Below, one piece after another: positions 37,438-47,337 of a DNA stretch of 64,000 nucleotides. The translations under genes were made by a program, and so were the position numbers. Positions within the stretch are counted from its first letter, which is position 1. Every line of letters begins with the position of its first letter. The notes beneath the pieces were generated by a model that did not search any database, was not told the DNA's origin, and saw only the letters and a program-made list of their open reading frames with translations. This DNA comes from Bosea sp. ANAM02. Lineage in GTDB: Bacteria > Pseudomonadota > Alphaproteobacteria > Rhizobiales > Beijerinckiaceae. Location: NCBI RefSeq assembly GCF_011764485.1, contig NZ_AP022848.1, forward strand, positions 2,942,001 through 3,006,000, given 5' to 3'.

Positions 37438-37926
37438 TCAGGGCGAGAGCGCCATCTTGAAACCCTCGTGGCTCTGCACGAAGCCGAGGCCAGCGTAGAA
37501 GCGATGCGCTTCCGGCCTGGCTTTGTGCGAGGTCAGTTCGACGAGGCCGACGCCCTTCTCAGCCGCGAAGGCGATCGCATGGCGCATCATGATCGCGCCG
37601 ATGCCCCGACTGCGGCATTCCGGCGCGACATGCACGCTCTCGATCTTGGCGCGGGTGCGGCCGCGCTCGGCCATGCCCGGCAGGATGGTGATCTGGTAGG
37701 TGCCGACCACCCTGCCCTCCAGCTCGGCGACGAAGAGCGTGTTGTAGGGATTGCCCGCGATCACGTCGAAGGCCTTGAGATAGACCGGGTCCTGCGCCTC
37801 GGCCGCGATCTCGCCCGGCGTGCGCTTCTGCACCGAGGCGCCATGCATGATGAGCTCCGCGACGCGGGATACATCGGCCCTCGCCGCCTCGCGCATGCGG
37901 ATTTCGGAAGCGTCGGTTTTCGTCAT
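37438..37926 (-). CDS. GNAT-family N-acetyltransferase
   Basis: 162 residues of a GCN5-type acetyltransferase. The acetyl-CoA loop is VHVAPECRSRGIGAIMMRHAI (R/Q-x-x-G-x-G/A form RSRGIG), followed by VELTSHKARPEAHRFYAGLGF. Substrate unknown; the His-Lys-x-Arg-Pro segment is common in the subgroup that acts on small amines. The start is 29 bp after the stop of the acetyltransferase gene upstream, so the two are probably co-transcribed. Confidence 0.88.
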   Translation of the reverse strand: MTKTDASEIRMREAARADVSRVAELIMHGASVQKRTPGEIAAEAQDPVYLKAFDVIAGNPYNTLFVAELEGRVVGTYQITILPGMAERGRTRAKIESVHVAPECRSRGIGAIMMRHAIAFAAEKGVGLVELTSHKARPEAHRFYAGLGFVQSHEGFKMALSP

Positions 37927-37955
37927 AGTCCTGTCTCGTCCGTTGGGCGCCTGCT

Positions 37956-38462
37956 TCAGGCAACGAAGAGGCGCTTCGCCATCAGGAGCGTATTGGGCGT
38001 GTCGTCACGCCCATCGAAGCGCGCCTGCCTCTGCAGGAAGAAGCCCATGCGCTCGTAGAAGGCGATGGCCGTCTCGTTCTGGCTCTCGACCTCGAGCCGC
38101 GCGACTGGCGCGTCCGGAAAGCAGGCCAGCGCGACCTGCAGCAAGGTGCGCCCGATGCCGACGCCCTGCCGGTTCGGCAGGACGTAGAGCCGCGTCAGCA
38201 GGGCCGCGCGGTCACGCTCCTGCCGGGCGGAGGCCGTGGCGACGATCTCCTCGCCGACAAGCGCGACGAGGAAGACGCCCTCGTCGCGGCCGAGCTGCGC
38301 CTTCAGGTTCTCAAGGGAGTGCCAGGCATTGGTGATCTCGGCGACGCGCTGCCAGCCATAGATGCCGTCATAGGTGGCGTGCCAGGTCTCGACCAAAAGC
38401 GCCCTGACCGCCGGGAGATCGGTGGCTTCGGCGTCGCGGATGACGAGATCGGAGGGCGTCAT
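37956..38462 (-). CDS. GNAT-family N-acetyltransferase
   Basis: 168 residues, second GCN5-type enzyme of the pair. Starts MTPSDLVIRDAEATDLPAV; acetyl-CoA loop LYVLPNRQGVGIGRTLLQVAL; C-terminal VESQNETAIAFYERMGFF, typical of the RimI-like and YitH-like subgroup. It is not a close copy of its neighbour. Substrate unknown. Confidence 0.9.
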   Translation of the reverse strand: MTPSDLVIRDAEATDLPAVRALLVETWHATYDGIYGWQRVAEITNAWHSLENLKAQLGRDEGVFLVALVGEEIVATASARQERDRAALLTRLYVLPNRQGVGIGRTLLQVALACFPDAPVARLEVESQNETAIAFYERMGFFLQRQARFDGRDDTPNTLLMAKRLFVA

Positions 38463-38497
38463 CCCAATCGTCCAGCTTGCGCAGGAAACAGCGCCGC

Positions 38498-38591
38498 CAT
38501 CCCGGGCTTGACCCGGGATCCATGCCGGAACGCAACCGAAGAAGGTTCAGGCATGGATCCCGGATCTCCGCTTCGCTGCGTCCGGGATGAC
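38498..38591. repeat. Family D intergenic palindromic repeat
   Basis: Starts CATCCCGGGCTTGACCCGGGATCCATGCCGGAACG (broken into its arms CCCGGG, GATCCATGCC) and ends GGCATGGATCC...GTCCGGGATGAC. Located 11 bp before the end of gatB, between gatB and the acetyltransferase genes; on the minus strand it could act as the gatB transcript end. Confidence 0.75.
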
Positions 38592-38602
38592 AGCATGTTC
38601 GA

Positions 38603-40084
38603 TCACTCGATGCCGAGCTTTGCTTTAAGGATCTCGTTCAGCGCCTGCGGGTTGGCCTTGCCGCCCGAGGCCTTCATCGCCTGGCCGACGAACCAGCCCA
38701 GCATGGTCGGCTTGGCCTTGACCTGCTCGACCTTGTCGGGGTTCGCCGCGATGATCTCGTCGACCGCCTTCTCGATGGCGCCGGTATCGGTGACCTGCTT
38801 CATGCCGCGGGCCTCGACGATCTGGCGGGGGTCGCCGCCTTCGGTCCAGACGATCTCGAACAGGTCCTTGGCGATCTTGCCAGAGATGACGCCCTCGCCG
38901 ATCAGGTCGACGAGGCCGCCGAGCTGGGCAGCCGAGACCGGCGAGGTCGTGACGTCCTTGCCTTCCTTGTTGAGGCGGCCGAAGAGCTCGTTGATCACCC
39001 AGTTCGCCGCTGCCTTGCCGTCGCGGCCCTTGGCGACGTCCTCGAAATAATCGGCCTGCTCGCGCTCGGCGACCAGCACCGAGGCATCATAGGGCGAGAG
39101 CCCGTAAGTCGCGATGAAGCGGGCCTTCTTGGCGTCCGGCAGCTCCGGCAGCGCTCCCTTCAGGCTCTCGACGAAGGCGTCGTCGAACTCGAGCGGCAAC
39201 AGGTCCGGATCGGGGAAGTAGCGGTAGTCATGCGCCTCTTCCTTGGAACGCATCGAGCGGGTCTCGCCCTTGCCGGGATCGTAGAGGCGGGTTTCCTGGT
39301 CGATCGTGCCGCCGTCCTCGATGATGCCGATCTGGCGGCGCGCCTCGGTCTCGACCGCCTGGCCGATGAAGCGGATCGAGTTGACGTTCTTGATCTCGCA
39401 GCGCGTGCCGAAGGGATCGCCGGGCTTGCGCACGGAGACGTTCACGTCGGCGCGCAGGTTGCCCTTCTCCATGTCGCCGTCGCAGGTGCCGAGATAGCGC
39501 AAGATGGTGCGCAGCTTCGAGACATAGGCCTTCGCCTCTTCGGCCGAGCGCAGATCCGGCTTGGAGACGATCTCCATCAGCGCGACGCCCGAGCGGTTCA
39601 GGTCGACGAAACTCATGGTCGGATGCTGATCATGGATCGACTTGCCGGCATCCTGCTCCAGATGCAGCCGCTCGATCCCGACGGTGATCTGCTCGGTCGG
39701 CGAGAGATCGACCACGATCTCCCCCTCGCCCACGATCGGGCTCTTGTACTGGCTGATCTGGTAGCCCTGCGGCAGGTCGGGATAGAAGTAGTTCTTGCGG
39801 TCGAAGACCGAACGATTGTTGATCTGCGCGTTGAGGCCCAGCCCCGTGCGCACCGCCTGCCTCACGCATTCGGCATTGATCACCGGCAGCATGCCGGGCA
39901 TCGCGGCGTCGACGAGGCTGACATGCTCGTTCGGCTCGGCGCCGAAACCGGTCGAGGCGCCGGAGAACAGCTTGGCATTGGAGGTGACCTGGGCATGGAT
40001 CTCCATGCCGACCACGATCTCCCAATCGCCGGTCGCGCCCTTGATCAGCTTCTTCGGGTCGGCGGGGCGGGCATGCGCGTTCAT
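38603..40084 (-). CDS. gatB: Asp-tRNA(Asn)/Glu-tRNA(Gln) amidotransferase subunit B
   Basis: 493-residue kinase and tRNA-binding subunit of GatCAB, which converts Glu-tRNA(Gln) and/or Asp-tRNA(Asn) to the amidated forms. Starts [46 protein letters not shown] segment ([17 protein letters not shown]), [19 protein letters not shown] and the C-terminal YqeY-like tail ([19 protein letters not shown] ... [13 protein letters not shown]). GGAAGAG precedes the ATG. gatC and gatA are a separate pair at 45344-47230; the RND pump genes lie between. Confidence 0.97.
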   Translation of the reverse strand: MNAHARPADPKKLIKGATGDWEIVVGMEIHAQVTSNAKLFSGASTGFGAEPNEHVSLVDAAMPGMLPVINAECVRQAVRTGLGLNAQINNRSVFDRKNYFYPDLPQGYQISQYKSPIVGEGEIVVDLSPTEQITVGIERLHLEQDAGKSIHDQHPTMSFVDLNRSGVALMEIVSKPDLRSAEEAKAYVSKLRTILRYLGTCDGDMEKGNLRADVNVSVRKPGDPFGTRCEIKNVNSIRFIGQAVETEARRQIGIIEDGGTIDQETRLYDPGKGETRSMRSKEEAHDYRYFPDPDLLPLEFDDAFVESLKGALPELPDAKKARFIATYGLSPYDASVLVAEREQADYFEDVAKGRDGKAAANWVINELFGRLNKEGKDVTTSPVSAAQLGGLVDLIGEGVISGKIAKDLFEIVWTEGGDPRQIVEARGMKQVTDTGAIEKAVDEIIAANPDKVEQVKAKPTMLGWFVGQAMKASGGKANPQALNEILKAKLGIE

Positions 40085-40174
40085 CTGGACTCTTCCGAAT
40101 GATATAGTGGCCTACGCGTTACGATGTCGGCGAGCGGGCGGCAAGAGAGGAGCGACCGCACGCTTTCGCGCTTG

Positions 40175-40301
40175 CGAGCCCTCATCCTGAGGAGCGATCC
40201 GCAGGATCGCGTCTCGAAGGATGCTCCAGCGGACGCCTCCGGGGCGATCTGGAACATCCTTCGAGACGCCGCTCGCGCGGCTCCTCAGGATGAAGGCTCG
40301 C
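40175..40301. repeat. Family A palindromic repeat (second copy)
   Basis: GCGAGCCCTCATCCTGAGGAGC at the left (split: GCGAGCC, TCATCCTGAGGAGC) and the inverse GCTCCTCAGGATGA, GGCTCGC at the right; inner pair GTCTCGAAGGATG / CATCCTTCGAGACG. Lies between the divergent gatB and efflux-pump genes. No flanking direct repeat is visible, unlike at 1038-1215. The rest of this 409-bp gap (40302-40493) is the leader of the pump operon with a TTGACA near 40408 as a possible -35. Confidence 0.8.
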
Positions 40302-40493
40302 ATATTTTACACGTCTTCCAGCCGCTGCGCGTTGCGCTCCTGCAACCGGATGGCGGGAATGTGGCTTATGTGGCGCAATATCGCGCACATTGACGGGTGA
40401 TGGTTCTTGACATTCGTCACTCGTCGACCCTTCTTGCGCAAAATGCCGGAAACCCCCATTGGTTGTGCCGGCTCGTTACCCCGGAGTTCCGTC

Positions 40494-41651
40494 ATGTCAC
40501 GCAGCCGTTTCATCGGTCTGGTGCTCACCGCCGCCATCACGTCGACCGTGCTCACGGCCTTCGACGCCGCCGCGCAGGGAGCCCCGCCGGCTCCTCCGGT
40601 CCAGGTCGCCAACCCGCTCGCCAAGCGCATCACCAACTGGGACGAGTTCACCGGCCGCTTCGAGGCCAGCGAACAGGTCGACGTGCGCGCCCGCGTCTCC
40701 GGCTTCATCGAAAACGTGCATTTCCGCGACGGCTCGCTCGTCCAGAAGGGCGACCTGCTCTTTACCATCGATCAGCGACCTTACAAACTGGCCGTCGACG
40801 TGGCCCGCGCCGAGGTCGCCCGCGCCAAGGCCCAGGTCGAGCTGGCCCAGAACGAGGTCGAGCGCGCCGAAGGCCTGACGCAGAACCGCACGATCACGGC
40901 ACGCGACGTCGACCAGCGCCGCGCCAACCTGAACAGCGCGGTCGGGTCGCTGCAGGGCGCCGAGGCGAACCTGAAGAATGCCGAGCTCAACCTCGAATGG
41001 ACAGAGGTGCGCGCGCCGCTCGCCGGCCGGATCTCGAACCGCCGCGTCGACCCGGGCAACCTGATCGCCGGCGGACAGTCGGGCGCCTCGCTGCTGACCA
41101 CCATCGTCGCGGTCGCCCCGATCTATTTCACCTTCGACGTCTCGGAGGCCGACTATCTGCGGTACTCGCGCATGAGCAATCCACGCGAGGGCACCGGCAG
41201 CAAGGACGCCGGAACGCTGGTCGAGGTGCGCCTTGCCGACGAGACCAAGTGGGGTCGCCGCGGCAAGGTCAACTTTCTCGACAATGCGCTGAACGCCCGC
41301 TCGGCGACGATCCGCGGCCGCGCCGTGTTCGAGAACAAGGACCAGTTCCTGACGCCCGGCGTGTTCGGCCGCCTGCGCTTCTTCGCCGGCGAATCCGACG
41401 CGCTTCTGGTGCCGGACACGGTCATCGCCTCGGACCAGGCCAGCAAGATCGTGCTGACGGTCGGCCCCGAGAACAAGGTCGTGCCAAAGCCCGTCGTGCT
41501 CGGGCCGCTCAGCGAGGGCCTCAGGGTGATCCGCTCCGGCCTCACCGCGCAGGACAAGGTGATCGTCGGCGGCAACGCCAATCCGATGGTCCGTCCGGGC
41601 GTTCCGGTGACCCCGCAGCCCGGCGAGATCAAGGTCGCGACGACCAACTGA
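40494..41651 (+). CDS. RND efflux pump periplasmic adaptor (AcrA/MexE type)
   Basis: 385-residue membrane-fusion protein that links an RND pump to an outer-membrane channel. A cleavable signal peptide (MSRSRFIGLVLTAAITSTVLTAFDAAAQ) without a lipobox Cys, then the lipoyl half-domain (SEQVDVRARVSGFIENVHFRDGSLVQKGDLLF in its two parts), an alpha-hairpin (VARAEVARAKAQVELAQNEV ... ARDVDQRRANLNSAVGSLQG), the second lipoyl half (LEWTEVRAPLAGRISNRRVD) and the beta-barrel. The pump gene follows 120 bp downstream. No regulator gene is next to it. Confidence 0.93.
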   Translation: MSRSRFIGLVLTAAITSTVLTAFDAAAQGAPPAPPVQVANPLAKRITNWDEFTGRFEASEQVDVRARVSGFIENVHFRDGSLVQKGDLLFTIDQRPYKLAVDVARAEVARAKAQVELAQNEVERAEGLTQNRTITARDVDQRRANLNSAVGSLQGAEANLKNAELNLEWTEVRAPLAGRISNRRVDPGNLIAGGQSGASLLTTIVAVAPIYFTFDVSEADYLRYSRMSNPREGTGSKDAGTLVEVRLADETKWGRRGKVNFLDNALNARSATIRGRAVFENKDQFLTPGVFGRLRFFAGESDALLVPDTVIASDQASKIVLTVGPENKVVPKPVVLGPLSEGLRVIRSGLTAQDKVIVGGNANPMVRPGVPVTPQPGEIKVATTN

Positions 41652-41771
41652 GTGCCTGCCGCGCCGGCCTCCCGCGAAGGCTGGCGCACGCCTCCCGGGC
41701 CATGACCGGCCCCGACTGAATCACGGACGCCACCGGGCGCCCGCCCGCCTTATTCCGGCCAGGACATTCCC

Positions 41772-44700
41772 ATGTTCCGCTTCGCCCATTTCTTCATCGA
41801 CCGGCCGATTTTCGCCACCGTGCTCTCGGTGCTGCTGACGATCGCCGGTGCCATAGCGCAGCGTTCGCTGCCGATCGCCGAATATCCTGAAATCGCACCG
41901 CCTACGGTCTCGATCACCGCGACCTATCCGGGCGCCTCGGCCGAGACGGTCGCCGCCACGGTGGCGACGCCGATCGAGCAGGAGGTGAACGGCGTCGACG
42001 ACATGCTCTACATCACCTCGCAGTCGACCGGCGACGGGCGGGTGACGATCAACGTCGTTTTCAAGGGCGGCACCGATATCGACCAGGCGCAGGTGCTGGT
42101 TCAGAACCGCGTCTCGCAGGCCGAGGCGCGCCTGCCGCAGGACGTGCGCGCGCTCGGCATCCAGGTCCGCAAGGCCTCGCCCGACTTCCTGATGGTCATC
42201 AACATGATCTCGCCGGACGGGTCGCGCGACGCGCAGTATATCTCCAACTATGCCTCGCTCTACGTGAAGGACGTGCTGACCCGCGTCGACGGCGTCGGCG
42301 ACGTGCAGGTCTTCGGTGCCCGCGACTTCTCGATGCGCATCTGGCTCGACCCCGCCAAGGTCGCCGCGCGCAACCTGACCGCAGGCGATGTGGTTGCCGC
42401 GCTTCGTGCGGCGAACGTGCAGGTCGCGGCCGGCGCGCTGAACCAGCCGCCGGCCAAGTCCGACGAAGCCTTCCAGTTCTCGGTCAACACGCTCGGCCGC
42501 CTGACCGAGATCTCGGAATTCGAGAACATCGTCGTGCGCGCCGATGCGGATGGCGGCACGATCCGCGTGCGCGACATCGCCCGCGTCGAGCTCGGCTCGC
42601 AGGACTACACCACGAACGCCTATCTGGATAACCGGAACACCGTCGCCATCGGCGTCTTCCAGCGTCCGGGCTCGAACGCGCTCGCGACCTCGGACAAGCT
42701 GATCTCCACGATGGCCGAGATGGCCAAGCAGTTCCCGGTCGGCCTGGAGCACCGCATCATCTACAACCCGACCGAGTTCATCGGCGAGTCCGTCGACGCG
42801 GTCGTGCGGACGCTGCTCGAGGCGGTCCTGCTCGTCGTGATCGTGGTGATCCTGTTCCTGCAGACCTGGCGCGCCGCGATCATCCCGATCGTCGCGATCC
42901 CGGTCTCGCTGGTCGGCACCTTCCTGGTGATGAGCGCGGTCGGCATTTCCTTCAATACGATCTCGCTCTTGGCGCTGGTGCTCGCCATCGGCATCGTCGT
43001 CGACGACGCGATCGTCGTCGTGGAGAATGTCGAGCGCTATCTGGCCGAGGGCATGACGCCCAAGGAAGCCGCGCACAAGACCATGGACGAGGTCGGCGGC
43101 GCGCTGCTCGCGATCGCGCTCGTGCTCTGCGCCGTGTTCATCCCGACCGCCTTCATCAGCGGCCTGCAGGGCACCTTCTACCAGCAATTCGCAGTGACCA
43201 TCGCAGCCTCAACGGCGATCTCATGCTTCGTCTCGCTGACGCTCTCGCCGGCAATGTCGGCGGTGCTCCTCAAGCCCCACAAGAAGCATGACGAGACCGC
43301 GCAGCACGGTTTCCTCTACAAGCTCGGCGCGCCGATCCGCTGGTTCTTCCATTATTTCAACGCCGGCTTCGACTGGCTGTCGCGGACCTATGGGCGCATC
43401 ACCTCGCGGCTCATCCGCATCGCGGTGATCCTGCTGATCGTCTATTCCGGCCTGATCGCGGCCACGGTCTGGGACATCAAGAGGACGCCGACAGGCCTCG
43501 TGCCGCAGCTCGACCGGGGCTATTTCATCGCCGTGATCCAGCTACCGCCCGGCTCTTCGCTTCAGCGAACGGATGCCGTCCTGCGCAAGGCCAACGATAT
43601 CCTGCTGTCGCGTCCCGGGGTCGCCCATACCGTCGCCTTCGCCGGTCTCGACGGCGCGACCTTCACCATCGCGCCGAATACCGGCGTCGCCTTCGTGACG
43701 CTGTCGCCGTTCAAGGACCGTGAGAAGCAGGGCCTGACGACGCAGGGCATTTTCGCCGATCTGCGCCAGCAGCTCTTCGGCATCCCGGAAGCGTTCAGCC
43801 TCCTGATCGAGCCGCCGGCCATTCCCGGCATCGGCACCGGCGGCGGCCTCAAGGGCTATGTGCAGGATCGCGGCGGGCGCGGACTCGCGGCCCTCGAAGG
43901 CGCGGCCTGGGTTGTCGCCGGATCGGCCGGGCAGGTCCCGGGCATCCAGCAGCCCTTCACGCTGTTCTCGACCAAGACGCCGCAGATTTATGCCGATATC
44001 GACCGCACCAAGGCCGAGATGCTCGGCGTGCCGGTGACGCGCATCTTCGAGACGCTGTCGGTCTACATGGGCTCGGCCTATATCAACGACTTCAACCTGC
44101 TCGGCCGGACCTATCGCGTCACCGCGCAGGCGGACAACCCGTTCCGCCTGACGACGCGCGATGTCGCCAATCTCAAGACCCGCAACGCGGATGGCGAGAT
44201 GGTGCCGATCGGCTCGATCGCGTCGTTCCACGACACGACCGGCGCCTATCGCGTGCCGCGCTACAACCTCTATCCGGCGGCGGAAGTGCAGCTTTCGATG
44301 GCGCACGGCTATTCGACCGGACAGGGCATCGCGGCCGTCGAGAAGATCGCGGCGGAGCGGCTGCCGGCCGGGTTCGGCTTCGAGTGGACCGAAATCGCGC
44401 TGCAGGAGAAGCTCGCGGGCAATACGGCGGTCGTCGCCTTCGGCCTCGCGGTGGTCTTCGTCTTCCTGCTGCTGGCGGCACTCTACGAGAGCTGGCTCCT
44501 GCCGCTCTCGGTCATCCTGATCGTGCCGATGTGTATCCTGGCCGCGATGTTCGGGGTGAACTATGCCGGGCTCGACCGCAATATCCTGGTCGATATCGGC
44601 CTGGTGGTGCTCGTCGGCCTCGCCGCGAAGAACGCGATCCTGATCGTCGAATTCGCCAAGCAGGCCGAGGACGAGGGCATGAACCGCCGCGACGCGGCGA

Positions 44701-44960
44701 TCGCCGCCGCCAAGACCCGCCTGCGGCCGATCCTGATGACCTCGATGGCCTTCATCCTGGGCGTGCTGCCGCTGACCGTCTCGGTCGGCGCCGGTGCCGA
44801 GATGCGCCAGGCGATGGGCATCGCGGTGTTCTCCGGCATGCTCGGCGTGACCTTCTTCGGCCTGATCTTCACGCCGGTGTTCTACGTGATGGTGCGCTGG
44901 CTGGCGGATCTACGCGGAACGAAGCGGAAGGCTGCGGCGCAGGCGTCCGGGGCGCATTGA
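41772..44960 (+). CDS. RND multidrug efflux pump (AcrB/MexF, HAE1 family)
   Basis: 1062-residue inner-membrane proton-drug antiporter. Starts MFRFAHFFIDRPIFATVLSV; AEYPEIAPPTVSITATYPGA near the top; the proton-relay residues are present: Asp 411-Asp 412 in GIVVDDAIVVVEN and Lys 953 in GLAAKNAILIVEF. Two large periplasmic loops and 12 helices fit the family. Sequence flavour (PEIAPPTV, FNTISLLALVLAIGIVVDDA) is that of the broad-range HAE1 pumps. No outer-membrane factor gene is in the window, so a TolC-type channel must be encoded elsewhere. A strong terminator follows. Confidence 0.96.
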   Translation: MFRFAHFFIDRPIFATVLSVLLTIAGAIAQRSLPIAEYPEIAPPTVSITATYPGASAETVAATVATPIEQEVNGVDDMLYITSQSTGDGRVTINVVFKGGTDIDQAQVLVQNRVSQAEARLPQDVRALGIQVRKASPDFLMVINMISPDGSRDAQYISNYASLYVKDVLTRVDGVGDVQVFGARDFSMRIWLDPAKVAARNLTAGDVVAALRAANVQVAAGALNQPPAKSDEAFQFSVNTLGRLTEISEFENIVVRADADGGTIRVRDIARVELGSQDYTTNAYLDNRNTVAIGVFQRPGSNALATSDKLISTMAEMAKQFPVGLEHRIIYNPTEFIGESVDAVVRTLLEAVLLVVIVVILFLQTWRAAIIPIVAIPVSLVGTFLVMSAVGISFNTISLLALVLAIGIVVDDAIVVVENVERYLAEGMTPKEAAHKTMDEVGGALLAIALVLCAVFIPTAFISGLQGTFYQQFAVTIAASTAISCFVSLTLSPAMSAVLLKPHKKHDETAQHGFLYKLGAPIRWFFHYFNAGFDWLSRTYGRITSRLIRIAVILLIVYSGLIAATVWDIKRTPTGLVPQLDRGYFIAVIQLPPGSSLQRTDAVLRKANDILLSRPGVAHTVAFAGLDGATFTIAPNTGVAFVTLSPFKDREKQGLTTQGIFADLRQQLFGIPEAFSLLIEPPAIPGIGTGGGLKGYVQDRGGRGLAALEGAAWVVAGSAGQVPGIQQPFTLFSTKTPQIYADIDRTKAEMLGVPVTRIFETLSVYMGSAYINDFNLLGRTYRVTAQADNPFRLTTRDVANLKTRNADGEMVPIGSIASFHDTTGAYRVPRYNLYPAAEVQLSMAHGYSTGQGIAAVEKIAAERLPAGFGFEWTEIALQEKLAGNTAVVAFGLAVVFVFLLLAALYESWLLPLSVILIVPMCILAAMFGVNYAGLDRNILVDIGLVVLVGLAAKNAILIVEFAKQAEDEGMNRRDAAIAAAKTRLRPILMTSMAFILGVLPLTVSVGAGAEMRQAMGIAVFSGMLGVTFFGLIFTPVFYVMVRWLADLRGTKRKAAAQASGAH

Positions 44961-44995
44961 GGGCGCGGAAGGCCTACGATAACGGAATAGGAAAG

Positions 44996-45021
44996 GGGCC
45001 GCATCGCTGCGGCCCTTTTTT
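44996..45021 (+). terminator. Rho-independent terminator of the RND pump operon
   Basis: Stem GGGCCGCA / TGCGGCCC with loop TCGC and six Ts, 36 bp after the pump gene. Confidence 0.88.
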
Positions 45022-45061
45022 CGTTCACTGATCCATCTGCGAGAAGATTGGTCGCCTGTCC

Positions 45062-45274
45062 TCAGGCCTGGACCAGACGTCGCGCCAATGCCCGGCAGAG
45101 CGGCGCAAGACCGGCGGCGACTGCCGTCCCGATCGCTCGGGCGCCCAGATCAGGGATCGTCTCGCCGCGCGTCAACTGGACGATCGTCAGCAGGATCATA
45201 AGGACGGCGATGAGGACGAGGATGCCGGCAAACACCATCAGGCAGGCATAGGCCATCGCGCGGCTGACGATCAT
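45062..45274 (-). CDS. Small membrane protein, 70 residues
   Basis: MIVSRAMAYACLMVFAGILV starts a long hydrophobic helix (to about residue 33, LIAVLMILLTIVQL), then a short polar turn with TRGETIPDLGARAIG and a second weakly hydrophobic part (TAVAAGLAPLCRALARRLVQA). AAAGGAG lies 7 nt before the ATG, which makes it a real gene in my view. It sits between the pump operon and gatA, on the gatA strand, 69 bp after gatA ends, so it may be co-transcribed with gatA. No known family. Confidence 0.65.
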   Translation of the reverse strand: MIVSRAMAYACLMVFAGILVLIAVLMILLTIVQLTRGETIPDLGARAIGTAVAAGLAPLCRALARRLVQA

Positions 45275-45343
45275 CGCCGTCTCCTTTGCAAGGACTGCCG
45301 GCGCGCCTCTATCGAGCGCATGCCGTTTCGAGGCGGAGCCCGC

Positions 45344-46858
45344 TCAGCCCCACCAGCGCTCGGAGACGGAGAAACGGCCCGCCGCCTGCTCGATCACCTC
45401 GCCGAGCGAGAACAGCGCCTCCTCGTCGAAGGGGCGACCGATGAGCTGGAGGCCCAGCGGCAGACCCTGGGCGTCGAGGCCGGCGGGAACCGCGATGCCC
45501 GGCAGGCCCGCCATGTTCACCGTCACCGTGAAGACGTCGTTCAGGTACATCTCGACCGGATCGGCCGAGCCCTTCTCGCCGATGCCGAACGCGGCCGACG
45601 GCGTCGCCGGCGTCAGCACGGCGTCGATGCCCTGGGCATAGACCGTCTCGAAATCGCGCTTGATCAGCGTGCGGATCTTCTGGGCCCGGACATAATAGGC
45701 GTCGTAATAACCGGCCGAGAGGACATAGGTGCCGATCATGATGCGGCGCTTGACCTCGGCGCCGAAGCCGGCGGCGCGGGTCCTCTCGTACATCTCGACG
45801 ATATCCTTGCCCTGCTCGCGCAGGCCGTAGCGGACGCCGTCATAGCGGGCGAGGTTCGAGGAGGCCTCTGCGGGAGCGACGATGTAATAGGCCGGCAGGG
45901 CGTATTTCGTGTGCGGCAGCGAGATCTCGACGATCTCGGCGCCCGCCGCACGCAGCCATTCGATGCCCTGCTGCCAGAGCGCGTCAATCTCGGCGTTCAG
46001 CCCGTCGAGACGGTATTCGCGGGGAATGCCGATCTTCATGCCCTTCACCGAGCGCCCGATAGCCGCCTCGTAATCCGGCACGGCCCTATCGACCGAAGTC
46101 GTGTCCTTCGGGTCGTGGCCGGACATCGAGCGCAGCATCACGGCCGCGTCGCGCACGGTCTTGGCGATCGGCCCGGCCTGGTCGAGCGAGGAGGCGAAAG
46201 CGACCGTGCCCCAGCGCGAGCAGCGGCCATAGGTCGGCTTGATGCCGACAGTGCCGGTGAAGGCGGCGGGCTGGCGGATCGAGCCGCCGGTATCGGTCGC
46301 GGTCGCGGCGAGGCAGAGATCGGCGGCGACGGCCGAAGCCGAGCCGCCCGATGAGCCGCCCGGCACGAGATGGTTGCCCTCGACGGCGCCGCCCTGCCCT
46401 GCACCCACGTTAGAACCCTTGCGGCGCCAGGGGTTCACGACGTTACCGAAAGCCGAGGTCTCGTTCGACGAGCCCATGGCGAATTCGTCGTTGTTGAGCT
46501 TGCCGAGCATCACGGCGCCGTCGCGCCAGAGCTGGCTCGTCACGGTCGATTCATACGCCGGCACGAAATTGCCTAGAATCTTGGAACAGGCCGTAGTGCG
46601 CACGCCTTCGGTGGCGAACAGGTCCTTGATGCCAAGCGGCAGGCCTTCAAGCGGTCCGCCCGCGCCCTTGGCGAGCTTCTCGTCGGAAGCCGCGGCCTGC
46701 TTGAGCGCGTGCTCGGGGGTTTCCAGCACATAGGCGTTCAGGGCGCGGGCCTTCTCGACGGCGGCGATATGCGCCTTCGTCAATTCGGTCGCGGAGAAGG
46801 TCTTGGCTTTCAGGCCGTCGCGGGCCTCGGTCAGCGTCAGGCGGGTGAGATCGGTCAC
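45344..46858 (-). CDS. gatA: Asp-tRNA(Asn)/Glu-tRNA(Gln) amidotransferase subunit A
   Basis: 504-residue glutaminase subunit of GatCAB, amidase-signature family. Catalytic Lys in [13 protein letters not shown]; the cis-Ser/Ser pair in [13 protein letters not shown] and [36 protein letters not shown] follows. The start is GTG 46858 without a strong ribosome-binding site. Upstream, 84 bp from gatC, the gap holds a hairpin from a family D repeat and a perfect 15-bp inverted repeat over the gatC stop, so gatA expression may be tuned there. gatB is elsewhere in the window. Confidence 0.97.
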   Translation of the reverse strand: MTDLTRLTLTEARDGLKAKTFSATELTKAHIAAVEKARALNAYVLETPEHALKQAAASDEKLAKGAGGPLEGLPLGIKDLFATEGVRTTACSKILGNFVPAYESTVTSQLWRDGAVMLGKLNNDEFAMGSSNETSAFGNVVNPWRRKGSNVGAGQGGAVEGNHLVPGGSSGGSASAVAADLCLAATATDTGGSIRQPAAFTGTVGIKPTYGRCSRWGTVAFASSLDQAGPIAKTVRDAAVMLRSMSGHDPKDTTSVDRAVPDYEAAIGRSVKGMKIGIPREYRLDGLNAEIDALWQQGIEWLRAAGAEIVEISLPHTKYALPAYYIVAPAEASSNLARYDGVRYGLREQGKDIVEMYERTRAAGFGAEVKRRIMIGTYVLSAGYYDAYYVRAQKIRTLIKRDFETVYAQGIDAVLTPATPSAAFGIGEKGSADPVEMYLNDVFTVTVNMAGLPGIAVPAGLDAQGLPLGLQLIGRPFDEEALFSLGEVIEQAAGRFSVSERWWG

Positions 46859-46889
46859 GGGAGAGTTCCGGAATTTATCTGGTCAAAAG

Positions 46890-46922
46890 ACCCCGGATCG
46901 CGCTTCGCGCGTCCGGGGTGAT
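46890..46922. repeat. Family D hairpin in the gatC-gatA gap
   Basis: ACCCCGGATCGCGC-TTC-GCGCGTCCGGGGT: a 14-bp imperfect hairpin derived from the family D arms, 32 bp before the gatA start. Confidence 0.65.
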
Positions 46923-46952
46923 CGAATAGGCGCGCCTCGCGCCTATTCGATC
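46920..46952 (-). terminator. Perfect 15-bp inverted repeat over the gatC stop codon
   Basis: GATCGAATAGGCGCG and its exact inverse (46920-46934 and 46938-46952) with a 3-nt loop. The gatC stop codon TAG (46945-46943) and the last two sense codons are inside the right arm. No T-run follows, so it is more likely an attenuator or stabiliser between gatC and gatA than a full terminator. Confidence 0.6.
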
Positions 46953-47230
46953 ACCTTCGGCACCATGAAATAATCGTCCTCGGAGGCCGGGGCGTTGGCG
47001 ACGATCGCGTCTGCGATCTCGCCATCGTTCACGACGTCCTCGCGCTGCTTCATCGCCATCGGCGTCACCGAGGTCATCGGCTCGACGCCGTCGACATTCA
47101 CCTCGTTGAGCTGCTCGACGAAGCCGAGAATGGCGTTGAGCTCGCCTTGCAGCTTGGGCAGATCGGCCTCCGGCACGGCGATGCGCGCGAGATGCGCGAC
47201 GCGTTTGACGGTGGCGAGATCGACCGACAT
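46943..47230 (-). CDS. gatC: Asp-tRNA(Asn)/Glu-tRNA(Gln) amidotransferase subunit C
   Basis: 95-residue scaffold subunit of GatCAB that wraps around Gat[21 protein letters not shown] at the start and [20 protein letters not shown] in the middle, then the C-terminal [15 protein letters not shown], are classical. ATG 47230 with AGGAG 7 nt upstream; the frame is open further upstream but that part is not GatC. Followed by gatA. Confidence 0.96.
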   Translation of the reverse strand: MSVDLATVKRVAHLARIAVPEADLPKLQGELNAILGFVEQLNEVNVDGVEPMTSVTPMAMKQREDVVNDGEIADAIVANAPASEDDYFMVPKVIE

Positions 47231-47337
47231 GGCGGACTCCTGAGAAAGTGGCGGCGCAACAGCGCCAATCGTTGTCAGGGCTATAAGCGGAGGAGCAAGC
47301 GCCCGCAACAGAAGCCCATCATTTACCAGACAAGGCG

